From positions 1,922,001-1,986,000 of the forward strand of contig OZ241366.1 of the NCBI GenBank assembly GCA_965199905.1: a stretch of DNA of 64,000 nucleotides, written 5' to 3'. Origin of the DNA: Ilyomonas sp965199905 (GTDB lineage Bacteria > Bacteroidota > Bacteroidia > Chitinophagales > Chitinophagaceae). A program made the position numbers and the translations under genes. A model generated the notes under the pieces. It did no database searches. It was not told the origin of the DNA and saw nothing but the letters and a program-made list of their open reading frames with translations. Positions 53,118 through 61,048 of this stretch are shown piece by piece. The first letter of the stretch is position 1. Each line of letters starts with the position of its first letter.

Positions 53118-53147
53118 TTTCACTACTAACCACTCACTTTTCACCTC

Positions 53148-54137
53148 TTACCCCTTCAAAATCCCCTCAATCCTGCCCAATTCCTCCTCACTAAATGTTG
53201 TATTCGAAGTAGCTCCCAAACAATCCTCCAACTGCTTCAGCTTACTCACCCCAATCAGCACCGATGTTACACGTTTATCTTTCAAAATCCAGGATAAAGC
53301 CATCTGCGCCAGCGTCTGCCCGCGCTCTCCCGCCAGCACATTCAGCTTCTGCGCCTTTGCAACCGCTTCCGGCGTTACCTGCCCCTCCTGTAAGAAGCCA
53401 CTGCTTTTATGCGCCCGCGAATCGTCCGGAATTCCTCCCAAATACTTGTTCGTCAGCAGCCCCTGCGCCAGCGGCGAAAACGGAATGCAACCCACGCCAT
53501 CCTCTTCCAGCACATCCAGCAAGCCACCTTCCACCCAACGCTCAAACATTGAGTATTTTGGCTGGTGAATTAAACAAGGCGTTCCCAATTCCTTCAATAT
53601 CTGTATTGCCCGCGCCGCTTCTTCTTTCTGGTAATTCGAAATCCCCACATACAAAGCCTTCCCTTGCCTTACAATTAAATCCAAAGCGCCCATCGTTTCC
53701 TCCAGCGGCGTGTCCGGGTCGGGTCTGTGACTATAAAATATATCCACATAATCCATCCCCATCCGTTTCAAACTCTGGTCAAGCGATGCTACCAGGTATT
53801 TCTTCGAACCCCATTCTCCATACGGACCTTCCCACATATGGTATCCTGCTTTCGTCGAGATAATCAATTCATCTCTGTAAGGTAAAAAGTCCTGCTTCAA
53901 TATTCTCCCAAAATTTTCTTCTGCAGAGCCCGGCGGCGGTCCGTAATTATTCGCCAGGTCAAAATGTGTGATGCCCGCATCAAACGCAGCATGCAGAATA
54001 GCCCGATAATTTTCATACACATCCACACCCCCGAAGTTGTGCCACAACCCCAGCGATACTTCCGGCAACCGGATACCGCTTTTTCCGCAACGGCGGTACT
54101 TCATCTTTTCATAACGGCTCGCATTTGCAACGTACAT
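53148..54137 (-). CDS. Aldo/keto reductase (L-glyceraldehyde 3-phosphate reductase type)
   Basis: 329 residues. It begins VANASRYEKMKYRRCGKSGI, close to the N-terminus of YghZ-type reductases, so the ATG at 54135-54137 is kept. Tetrad in context: Asp/Tyr in HFDLANNYGPPPGSAEENFG, Lys in IISTKAGYHMWEGPYGEWGS, His in IFYSHRPDPDTPLEETMGAL. The WEGPYGEWGSKKY block is specific to this subfamily, which reduces glyceraldehyde-3-phosphate and methylglyoxal. The gene lies between two near-identical palindromes and is also rich in C-ending codons. Confidence 0.9.
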   Translation of the reverse strand: MYVANASRYEKMKYRRCGKSGIRLPEVSLGLWHNFGGVDVYENYRAILHAAFDAGITHFDLANNYGPPPGSAEENFGRILKQDFLPYRDELIISTKAGYHMWEGPYGEWGSKKYLVASLDQSLKRMGMDYVDIFYSHRPDPDTPLEETMGALDLIVRQGKALYVGISNYQKEEAARAIQILKELGTPCLIHQPKYSMFERWVEGGLLDVLEEDGVGCIPFSPLAQGLLTNKYLGGIPDDSRAHKSSGFLQEGQVTPEAVAKAQKLNVLAGERGQTLAQMALSWILKDKRVTSVLIGVSKLKQLEDCLGATSNTTFSEEELGRIEGILKG

Positions 54138-54171
54138 CGTTTTTTATTTTTAATTGTTAATTGAATGATAG

Positions 54172-54204
54172 AAACCTATAAGGTTTTAAAAACCTTGTAG
54201 GTTT
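54172..54204. repeat. ACCTATAAGG palindrome, copy 2
   Basis: AAACCTATAAGGTTTT pairs with AAAACCTTGTAGGTTT around one A; a single G:T-type mismatch interrupts the 16-base arms. Sister of the palindrome at 53087-53117. Confidence 0.8.
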
Positions 54205-54236
54205 GGTCTGTTCACTTATAACTCATAATCCATAAT

Positions 54237-54764
54237 TCATAATCTTTCCACTATTTCCCCCAATTCCTTGTCTATAAATCCATACTTTCCATACTCTACA
54301 ACGCGTCCCACTTCTTTACCATCTTTCATCACAATAAACGTAGGCACATTGGTAATTTGAAACGCTTCACTCAATCCATCCAGTGTCTTTTTATTTCTAT
54401 CCACACCAATCAACGTGATGCTGCTATCTGCATAGTGTGAGCTATCCGCCAAGCGATACAACTGCGGCAGCAAATTCTGTGTATCCTCGCACCAAGTGCC
54501 GCCAAACACAACGATATGAACGCTGCCTCCTTTCTTCTTAAACACATCCACGGCATGCGCATCCACACGTCCCAGCTTATAATTGTCCTTAAACCACTTA
54601 AACGTCGTATCGCTTTCTATCACAGCCCGCGACAGCAAACCTTTTAATACCTTTTCTTTTTCATTTTGGGTAATGCTATACGGCCGCGTGCTGTCCGTTT
54701 TTTGCTGCGCAAATGAAGAAGCAACGTAGCAAAAAAACATCATAACTGCAATCATTTTCTTCAT
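54237..54764 (-). CDS. Secreted thioredoxin-like protein with a single active-site cysteine
   Basis: 175 residues with a signal peptide (KKMIAVMMFFCYVASSFAQQ). The thioredoxin fold is clear: VHIVVFGGTWCEDTQNLLPQ LY, ITLIGVDRNKKTLDGLSEAF, ITNVPTFIVMKDGKEVGRVV EY. The active site is WCED, so the second Cys of CxxC is missing; the cis-Pro is present (NVPT). It could be a monothiol reductase or a redox-inert binding protein in the periplasm. Its start overlaps the end of the MerR-type gene by 4 bases (ATGA-type overlap), indicating co-translation. Confidence 0.82.
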   Translation of the reverse strand: MKKMIAVMMFFCYVASSFAQQKTDSTRPYSITQNEKEKVLKGLLSRAVIESDTTFKWFKDNYKLGRVDAHAVDVFKKKGGSVHIVVFGGTWCEDTQNLLPQLYRLADSSHYADSSITLIGVDRNKKTLDGLSEAFQITNVPTFIVMKDGKEVGRVVEYGKYGFIDKELGEIVERL

Positions 54765-55408
54765 CCCGAAATTGCTTTTAACTCTAATAAAAATTGTTTG
54801 AACTTATTGAGAGATTCTGTCAGCTCCATTGTTGTTTGCAGCTTCTTTTTATTTTCTTTCAAATACTGTTTCGCACCCTGCACCGTAAACTTACGCACCC
54901 TTATCAGGTGATAAACGATCTTCAGGTTCTTCACATCTTCCGGGCGAAAAAAACGGTCTCCCTTGCCATTCTTTTTCGGCTTCAGAATATCAAATTCATT
55001 CTCCCAGGCACGTAGCTGCGTTGTGGTAATACCAAACCAGTCCGCTACCAGTTTTGTAGGATAATATTGCTTCTTACCAAGCTCGGCATCATCAGGTATT
55101 TCAGGAAGAATAGCTTCTTCATCCATATCCTGAAAAGACTTGCGTCCTCTTTTTTTGCCCGTTGTCAGCAGCAGCATATCAACTTTATCCTGCTGTTTTT
55201 GTTGTACTTCCGCAAAAGGATTGCTCCGGCTCTCTATCTCGTTTTCCTGCGCCGGAATAAGACGGGCAATATCATTTTCATCGGAAGATAATTCAGGAAA
55301 AAAAGTGTCATCGGAAAGTGCATCAGAAGCCTGCGCGCTCTTTTCCTGCGGCGTTTTCCGGGTATTGTTTTCTTTTTCCTCGTCGAATAAAAAAAGCTGC
55401 GGTTGCAT
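54761..55408 (-). CDS. MerR family transcription regulator
   Basis: 215 residues. The first 110 residues are acidic, low-complexity and lack a fold. A MerR-type helix-turn-helix follows: QYYPTKLVADWFGITTTQLR AWENEFDILKPKKNGKGDRF FRPEDVKNLKIVYHLIRVRK, with the wing GDRFFRPEDV, then FTVQGAKQYLKENKKKLQTT. There is no recognisable ligand domain. It overlaps the thioredoxin-like gene by 4 bases, so it probably controls or is co-expressed with that gene. Confidence 0.85.
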   Translation of the reverse strand: MQPQLFLFDEEKENNTRKTPQEKSAQASDALSDDTFFPELSSDENDIARLIPAQENEIESRSNPFAEVQQKQQDKVDMLLLTTGKKRGRKSFQDMDEEAILPEIPDDAELGKKQYYPTKLVADWFGITTTQLRAWENEFDILKPKKNGKGDRFFRPEDVKNLKIVYHLIRVRKFTVQGAKQYLKENKKKLQTTMELTESLNKFKQFLLELKAISG

Positions 55409-55549
55409 TGCCGTAAAAGTAAGCGCAGAAAAGTTGAAAGGCTGATAAAAAATGTGAGCCCGCTTCTTTTTATAACCGCAATAGAGCTTTAGAAGCGGAA
55501 TTAAATAAATTTAATCCTACAAAATTGATAGGAATTAAACTTTTCCGTT

Positions 55550-55557
55550 TATTTTTG
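55550..55557 (+). promoter_or_regulatory. Putative -7 element for the Kef-type antiporter
   Basis: TATTTTTG (exact TAnnTTTG) lies 36 bases before the ATG at 55594; a TTG at 55525-55527 is about 22 bases upstream and could be the -33 element. Confidence 0.45.
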
Positions 55558-55593
55558 AAACGCACAAACATTTTCTCAATCAAAACTTACTTC

Positions 55594-56934
55594 ATGGTTT
55601 CCAAGCTCAGTTCTCCTGAAGTGCTTCATTTCCTTATTATCGTAAGTGTGGTTCTCATCTTCGCCCGTGTGCTTGGCGAGATATGCCGGAAGCTTAAACA
55701 ACCGGCCGTTGTAGGGGAAATTTTAGCCGGTATTATTATTGGTCCTTCACTTCTGGGCTCTGCTTTTCCCAATCTGTTTAAAGACATCTTTATTAGCCAG
55801 GCACGCTCGTATGGCGCATTTGACGGGCTTGCAAATATCGGCGTTATCATGCTCATGTTTGTAGCGGGTATCGAAGTCGATTTAAAACAGATCCGCAGGC
55901 AGGGAAAGCAGGCAACCTCCATCAGCATTATGGGCATTGCCTTCCCTTTTTCACTGGGCTTTGGCGTCATCTGGTTTTTTCACGATTCCTTCTTCCCGGC
56001 AAATAACACAACACCGCTTTATATCTCTTCTCTGTTCTTCGGCACCGCTTTATCCATTACCGCTTTATCGGTTATTGTAAAAGTGTTGCTCGATCTTGAC
56101 ATCATAAAAACCAAAGTAGGCGGTTTGGTAATTACCGCCGCCATGGTAGATGATTTCCTGGGCTGGATTTTATTCTCTATCATCATCAAAATGATGGATA
56201 CAACCAAGAACGACGGCTCGACAGCTTCTGTTCTTGTAGTGCTTTTGTTTGCATTGCTGATGGTAACCGCTGGCCGCTGGCTGGTAGATAAAATATTGTA
56301 CCTCACCAAACGATACTTCTCCGGCGCGGGCAGTATCATTACCGTTAGCTGCTGTCTTTGTTTTCTCGGTGCCGTGTTTACTGAATACCTCGGCATACGC
56401 GGCGTTTTCGGTGCATTCCTGGTAGGTATTGCCGTAGGCGATTCCAAACATTTTACTGACACTACACAGCATGTGTTGCAGCAATTTGTTGTGTATATCA
56501 TTGCTCCGCTTTTCTTTGCATCGGTGGGGCTGCGCGTCAATTTTGTTACCAGTTTTAATTTCTCTATTGTGCTACTCATCCTCGGTATTGCCTGCATTGC
56601 CAAGATTGTGGGAGCCGGGTTAGGCGCAAGAATGGCGGGCATGAAAAAGAACGAATCGCTTGCCATTGCTTTTGGTATGAATGCGCGTGGCTCGCAGGAG
56701 ATTGTGCTGGGAACCGTAGCCTTACAGGCAAAAATTATTGATGAAAGAATATTTGTCGGGCTGGTAATTATGACTATGGTAACTATTATAGCTGCGGGTC
56801 CGCTGATGAAGCTGTTTTTAGAAAAGCATACAGAGGAATTAAAGCAACTCGCCGATGGCGAAGAGCCGGTTGTTTCAGCCCGGTTGATGGAAAGTCATGC
56901 AGCAGATCACATTCCCGTGATTCCACAGAGCTAA
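55594..56934 (+). CDS. Cation:proton antiporter (Kef/CPA2 type)
   Basis: 446 residues from the ATG at 55594; an upstream TTG-started extension runs through the promoter region and is rejected. Twelve or so spans with the CPA2 pattern: LIIVSVVLIFARVLGEICRK LKQPAVVGEILAGIIIGPSL at the start, VLVLLFALLMVTAGRWLVDK, and the conserved GMNARGSQEIVLGTVALQAK near the C-terminus. It exchanges K+ or Na+ for protons at the inner membrane. There is no nucleotide-binding RCK domain, unlike KefB/C. A hairpin of an inverted-repeat element follows. Confidence 0.9.
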   Translation: MVSKLSSPEVLHFLIIVSVVLIFARVLGEICRKLKQPAVVGEILAGIIIGPSLLGSAFPNLFKDIFISQARSYGAFDGLANIGVIMLMFVAGIEVDLKQIRRQGKQATSISIMGIAFPFSLGFGVIWFFHDSFFPANNTTPLYISSLFFGTALSITALSVIVKVLLDLDIIKTKVGGLVITAAMVDDFLGWILFSIIIKMMDTTKNDGSTASVLVVLLFALLMVTAGRWLVDKILYLTKRYFSGAGSIITVSCCLCFLGAVFTEYLGIRGVFGAFLVGIAVGDSKHFTDTTQHVLQQFVVYIIAPLFFASVGLRVNFVTSFNFSIVLLILGIACIAKIVGAGLGARMAGMKKNESLAIAFGMNARGSQEIVLGTVALQAKIIDERIFVGLVIMTMVTIIAAGPLMKLFLEKHTEELKQLADGEEPVVSARLMESHAADHIPVIPQS

Positions 56935-56955
56935 TTTATTTATTCAGGATGATTT

Positions 56956-57074
56956 AAAAAGAGGCTGTCTCAAAAGTCGGGACAGCCTCTTTCTTATTCG
57001 GATACCTGATGGAGAAAGTTCTCGTTTAAGCGATTCTCAAAGCCTTTATTTTACTTTTGAGACAGCCTCTTTTG
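56956..57074. mobile_element. Short inverted-repeat element (MITE-like), terminator on one end
   Basis: AAAAGAGGCTGTCTCAAAAG (56957 onward) and its exact reverse complement at 57053-57073 bound about 117 bases with no coding capacity. GAGGCTGTCTCAAAA resembles the ends of some bacterial insertion sequences (family knowledge, not checked). An extra inner copy (GGGACAGCCTCTTTC) makes the left 38 bases a hairpin terminator for the antiporter gene. No target duplication was obvious. Confidence 0.6.
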
Positions 57075-57379
57075 TTTTATAATTATGTATCAATTCAAAA
57101 CTGAAATCTGTTTTTTTCCGATTAAAGCAATTGGTAAAGCGGCTGCTTTTATTCAATTGCTACATTTCAATATTCATCATTGTAAAGCTGAGAATGACGC
57201 AATTCGCATTGTATGCTCGTCATGATTCTGATTGATCATTCTGATTGTCAGTTTCCCATTATTCCGGATGCAGAACTCGTTACAAGCCAGGAGAAAAAAC
57301 GTAATTGTTAGCGACAGAAAATTTTTCAATTTCACCTACATTTTTTTAAACTACATTACATAATCTATACTTGTTACTT
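57074..57379. other. Intergenic region before the Tat-exported isomerase gene
   Basis: About 300 bases with no gene seen. AT-rich; nothing further recognised. Confidence 0.4.
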
Positions 57380-58291
57380 ATGCCATATTCATCACGACGA
57401 CATTTTTTGCAATCATCAGCTTTGTTGCTTGCCGGCGGGCTGTCAGGTTTATCTTTTATTAAGAAAGAGGCGGCGCCACTGCTTTCCTTCTCCACGCTGG
57501 GTTGCCCCGACTGGACGTTCGATCAGATTGTTGCTTTTGCAAAACAGCATGACTATAAAGGCGTAGAAGTGCGTGGCATTATGCGGGAAATGGATTTGCC
57601 AAAATGCAAAGAATTCAGTTCGCAAAATGTAAAAACCACGATGCAAAAAATGAAGGACAATGATTTGCATTTTGTTGATCTTGGTTCATCGTGTACACTT
57701 CATTTTCCCGAAGGGAACGAAAGGAAAAAGAATATTGATGAAGGCAAGCGATTCATTGATCTGGCGCAGAAAATTGATTGTCCTTACATCCGTGTATTTC
57801 CAAATAATTTTATAAAAGATCAAACAAAAGAAGCCACGCTGGAACTGATAAGTAAAGGGGCGCTGGAGCTGGCTGAACATGCAAATGGCAGCAATGTATC
57901 AGTATTAATAGAAACACATGGCGACCTTGTGCATCCTGATGATATTGTAACTGTAATGCAGGCAGCCAAACATAAACACACCGGGATTATTTGGGATGTA
58001 ACCAACATGTGGATGATAACCGGCGAAGCGCCGCAAGCTGTATATGAAAAGCTGAAGCCCTATATTCGACACACGCATATCAAGGATGCTAAAAAGGAAA
58101 ACGGCGAAGTGCATTACAAACTGCCTGGCGAAGGCGAAGTGCCCATTTTTGAAGCCATAGATTTGCTTCGCAAAAACGGCTACAAAGGCTATTACAGTTT
58201 TGAATGGGAAAAGCTTTGGCATCCTGACATTTTAGAGCCGGATATTGCCATTGCAGCTTATTCTGAAAAGATGAGGAAACATTTTGAATAA
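57380..58291 (+). CDS. Tat-exported sugar phosphate isomerase/epimerase
   Basis: 303 residues from the ATG at 57380; upstream TTG-started codons do not add a better signal. The N-terminus has a Tat signal (SSRRHFLQSSALLLAGGLSG). The rest is a xylose-isomerase-like TIM barrel: LLSFSTLGCPDWTFDQIVAF, YKGVEVRGIMREMDLPKCKE, VSVLIETHGDLVHPDDIVTV, IIWDVTNMWMITGEAPQAVY, HTHIKDAKKENGEVHYKLPG and GYYSFEWEKLWHPDILEPDI, with metal-site Glu, Asp and His in these blocks. The GMC oxidoreductase gene follows, so both may act on the same sugar. Confidence 0.88.
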   Translation: MPYSSRRHFLQSSALLLAGGLSGLSFIKKEAAPLLSFSTLGCPDWTFDQIVAFAKQHDYKGVEVRGIMREMDLPKCKEFSSQNVKTTMQKMKDNDLHFVDLGSSCTLHFPEGNERKKNIDEGKRFIDLAQKIDCPYIRVFPNNFIKDQTKEATLELISKGALELAEHANGSNVSVLIETHGDLVHPDDIVTVMQAAKHKHTGIIWDVTNMWMITGEAPQAVYEKLKPYIRHTHIKDAKKENGEVHYKLPGEGEVPIFEAIDLLRKNGYKGYYSFEWEKLWHPDILEPDIAIAAYSEKMRKHFE

Positions 58292-58394
58292 ACCACGGAG
58301 ACGCGAAGTACACAGAGAAGCACAATGGCTGATTGAATCATTTTCGTAAAACTTTGTGCCATTCTTGTCTTCATAGTTCCATAAAAAAACAATT

Positions 58395-60092
58395 ATGCCA
58401 GGCGATTCATTATATATAAATAACAAAGCGAAAGCGCAGAACAGCTTCGATGCCATTGTGGTGGGAAGCGGCATCAGCGGCGGCTGGGCTGCCAAAGAGT
58501 TATGCGAAAAAGGGTTGAAAGTATTGATGCTGGATCGTGGTGAGCAAGTGGTGCATCCAAAGTATCCCACAGCAACCAAAGCGCCGTGGGAATTTCCGCA
58601 TCATTTAAGTTTATCCAATGATGATAAAGAAACGCATCCCGTGCAAAGCCGGCACTGGTCGTTTCGCGAAGACAACAAGCATTTTTACATCAACGATAAA
58701 GAAAATTCATACGAAGAAACCAAACGCTTCGATTGGATACGCGGTAACACGGTTGGCGGTCGTTCCTTGTTATGGTCAAGGGCTTGCTATCGCTGGAGCG
58801 ATCTTGATTTTGAAGCCAATTTACAAGATGGACATGGCGTTGACTGGCCAATACGTTACAACGACATCGCGCCCTGGTATAGCTATGCAGAGCGCTTTAT
58901 CGGCGTAAGCGGAAATTGTGATGGCATACCGCATTTGCCCGATGGCGATTACCTGCCGGCATTCGATTTAAACGCAGCAGAGAAACATTTTCAACAACAA
59001 ATAAAAACGAAGTACAACGACCGGCAATTGATTATGGGTCGCACTGCAAACCTGACGAAGGCGATACAGGGAAGAGGTCAGTGCCAGGCAAGAGATTTAT
59101 GCCATCGCGGATGCCCGTTCGGCGCTTATTTCAGCACGAATGCGAGCACCATACCAGCCGGTTATGCAACAGGTAATTTAACCGTAAAGCCACAATCGCT
59201 TGTCAATCGTGTGTTGTATGATGAAGCGAAACAGCGTGCAAGCGGCGTGGAAGTAATTGATACGGCAACAGGTAAAACGGCAGTATATTTTGCACCGCTT
59301 CTTTTTATAAATGCTTCTACAGTTGCAACCGCTGCTATCCTGCTGCATTCTATCTCGCATCGCTTTCCGAATGGATTTGGAAACGACAGCGACCAGGTAG
59401 GCAGAAACCTGATGGATCATCACAAAGGCTTATCTGCTTCTGCAAAAGTGGAAGGATTGGAAGACAGTTACTACTATGGTCGCCGCCCGCAGCCAGCTTA
59501 CATTCCACGATTTCGAAATGTAGGAAAACAGGAAACTGGTTTTCTACGAGGCTATAATTTTGGTATCAGTGGCTTTCGCACCACAAACAAACCGGATGGA
59601 ATTGGCGGCAACGTAAAAGATGCAATGTGCGAGCCGGGCGAATGGCAAATTACCATGTATGCGTTTGGCGAATGCCTGCCTTATACGAACAACCGCATTA
59701 CGCTTAGCAAAGACAAAACAGACAAATGGGGACGCCCGATACTGGTGGTAGATTGCGAGTTTAGAGACAATGAAAAAGCGATGAACAAAGACATGGCAGC
59801 CACCATGGAGGAAATGCTTGACGCCGCCGGATATAAAGATGTAAAGGTGAACAATGTGATGTCGTTTCCCGGTAATGCCAACCACGAAATGGGAACCGCG
59901 CGCATGGGCGATGACAGGAAAACTTCCGTGCTGAATGCCTTTAACCAAATGCACGACGCGCCGAACGTGTTTATTACTGATGGTTCGTGCATGACATCAG
60001 GCTCTTGCGTAAATCCGTCTATAACATATATGGCGCTTACTGCCAGAGCCTGCGATTATGCAGTGAAGGAATTGAAGAAGGGAAATTTGTGA
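58395..60092 (+). CDS. GMC-type FAD-dependent sugar oxidoreductase
   Basis: 565 residues. N-terminal FAD-binding Rossmann motif AIVVGSGISGGWAAKELCEK GLKVLMLDRG, then the GMC signature RGNTVGGRSLLWSRACYRWS, and at the C-terminus NHEMGTARMGDDRKTSVLNA and NVFITDGSCMTSGSCVNPSI TYMALTARACDYAVKEL. In Bacteroidota such enzymes commonly pair with a small exported gluconate-2-dehydrogenase-like subunit; no such gene is seen here. It follows the exported isomerase by 103 bases, suggesting oxidation of a sugar in the periplasm or membrane face, although no signal peptide is evident. Confidence 0.9.
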   Translation: MPGDSLYINNKAKAQNSFDAIVVGSGISGGWAAKELCEKGLKVLMLDRGEQVVHPKYPTATKAPWEFPHHLSLSNDDKETHPVQSRHWSFREDNKHFYINDKENSYEETKRFDWIRGNTVGGRSLLWSRACYRWSDLDFEANLQDGHGVDWPIRYNDIAPWYSYAERFIGVSGNCDGIPHLPDGDYLPAFDLNAAEKHFQQQIKTKYNDRQLIMGRTANLTKAIQGRGQCQARDLCHRGCPFGAYFSTNASTIPAGYATGNLTVKPQSLVNRVLYDEAKQRASGVEVIDTATGKTAVYFAPLLFINASTVATAAILLHSISHRFPNGFGNDSDQVGRNLMDHHKGLSASAKVEGLEDSYYYGRRPQPAYIPRFRNVGKQETGFLRGYNFGISGFRTTNKPDGIGGNVKDAMCEPGEWQITMYAFGECLPYTNNRITLSKDKTDKWGRPILVVDCEFRDNEKAMNKDMAATMEEMLDAAGYKDVKVNNVMSFPGNANHEMGTARMGDDRKTSVLNAFNQMHDAPNVFITDGSCMTSGSCVNPSITYMALTARACDYAVKELKKGNL

Positions 60093-60228
60093 GTGGTGAA
60101 TAGTCTTTAGTGAGTGGTAAGAAGTCAGTAGTGAGTAATGAAATTGTGAGCAATAAATAATTCATTATCATCCTTGTTTATTCAAACGTTTTTAGTTACT
60201 GTTCTATAATTATAAAAACCCACTTGCC

Positions 60229-60822
60229 ATGATTGCCAATGAAAATTTCACTGCTATCAAAGACACGACTGCGAACCCGGCGCCTTTAGGTTTGCTTGGG
60301 TTTGGAATGACTACCACTTTGCTGAACATTCATAATGCCGGCTTCTTCGAGCTGGATTCCATGATTATGGGAATGGGTGTTTTTATGGGTGGCATTGCGC
60401 AGATATTTGCCGGCTTGCAGGAATGGAAAAAGAACAACACTTTTGGAGCAACGGCTTTTACAGCTTATGGTTCTTTCTGGCTGTCGCTGGTCGCTATATG
60501 GCTCATCCCAAAAACATCATTCGGTGCTTCCTTTGCATCCAGCGAAACGGCTGTTGGCTGGTATCTTTTTATGTGGGGTTTGTTTACTTTGTTTATGTTC
60601 ATCGGCACATTAAAAATGAGCCGGTTGCTACAGCTCGTTTTCTTTACACTTACCATTCTTTTCTTCCTGCTTGCCGCCAGTGATCTTACCGGAAATAAAA
60701 GCCTGCGCACGATAGCCGGCTATGAAGGCATTGTGTGCGGACTATCTGCCATGTATGGTTGTATAGCGCAGATACTGAACGAAGTATATGGCAACGTCGT
60801 GTTGCCTCTTGGCACAAAATAA
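60229..60822 (+). CDS. Acetate uptake transporter (YaaH/GPR1/FUN34 family)
   Basis: 197 residues, six membrane spans. It has the family entry motif ANPAPLGLLGFGMTTTLLNI HNAG (N-P-A-P-L-G-L) and GVFMGGIAQIFAGLQEWKKN NTFGATAFTAYGSFWLSLVA, the two best-conserved blocks, and KSLRTIAGYEGIVCGLSAMY near the end. It imports acetate or succinate with protons. It is followed by the large palindromic copy of the dispersed repeat, which may end its transcript. Confidence 0.93.
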   Translation: MIANENFTAIKDTTANPAPLGLLGFGMTTTLLNIHNAGFFELDSMIMGMGVFMGGIAQIFAGLQEWKKNNTFGATAFTAYGSFWLSLVAIWLIPKTSFGASFASSETAVGWYLFMWGLFTLFMFIGTLKMSRLLQLVFFTLTILFFLLAASDLTGNKSLRTIAGYEGIVCGLSAMYGCIAQILNEVYGNVVLPLGTK

Positions 60823-60873
60823 CTGCCGGATAAAATTGATGGCGTATATGTTTGAAGGACGACAAAAAATACG

Positions 60874-60997
60874 CTTTTTGGTAACCATCCTCCGTCACTT
60901 TTATCATCGGCAGTTGTTGCCATTCCTGCGTGTTGAAGCAGCAGGAATGGCAACAACTATCCATCACAATAGCGATGACCGATCGTTACCAAAAAAT
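60874..60997. repeat. Dispersed modular intergenic repeat, copy 9 (palindromic, core A)
   Basis: Both outer ends carry the GGTTACCAAAAA-type arm, facing each other (TTTTTGGTAACCATC on the left, GATCGTTACCAAAAAA on the right). The centre is a 17-bp perfect stem, GTTGTTGCCATTCCTGC / GCAGGAATGGCAACAAC, with an 11-base loop. Inner parts such as CATCGGCAG mismatch on the right, so the whole 124 bases is an imperfect long hairpin. It lies between convergent genes. Confidence 0.88.
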
Positions 60998-61048
60998 GTA
61001 TTGTATTCAAATTGACCCAAGACTAAAAATGCAATAGATTTCAGAGCT

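Noticed and set aside
56019..56666. Long reverse frame of 215 codons antisense to the antiporter gene
   Set aside because: Shadow of membrane-protein codons; no family features and no start context.
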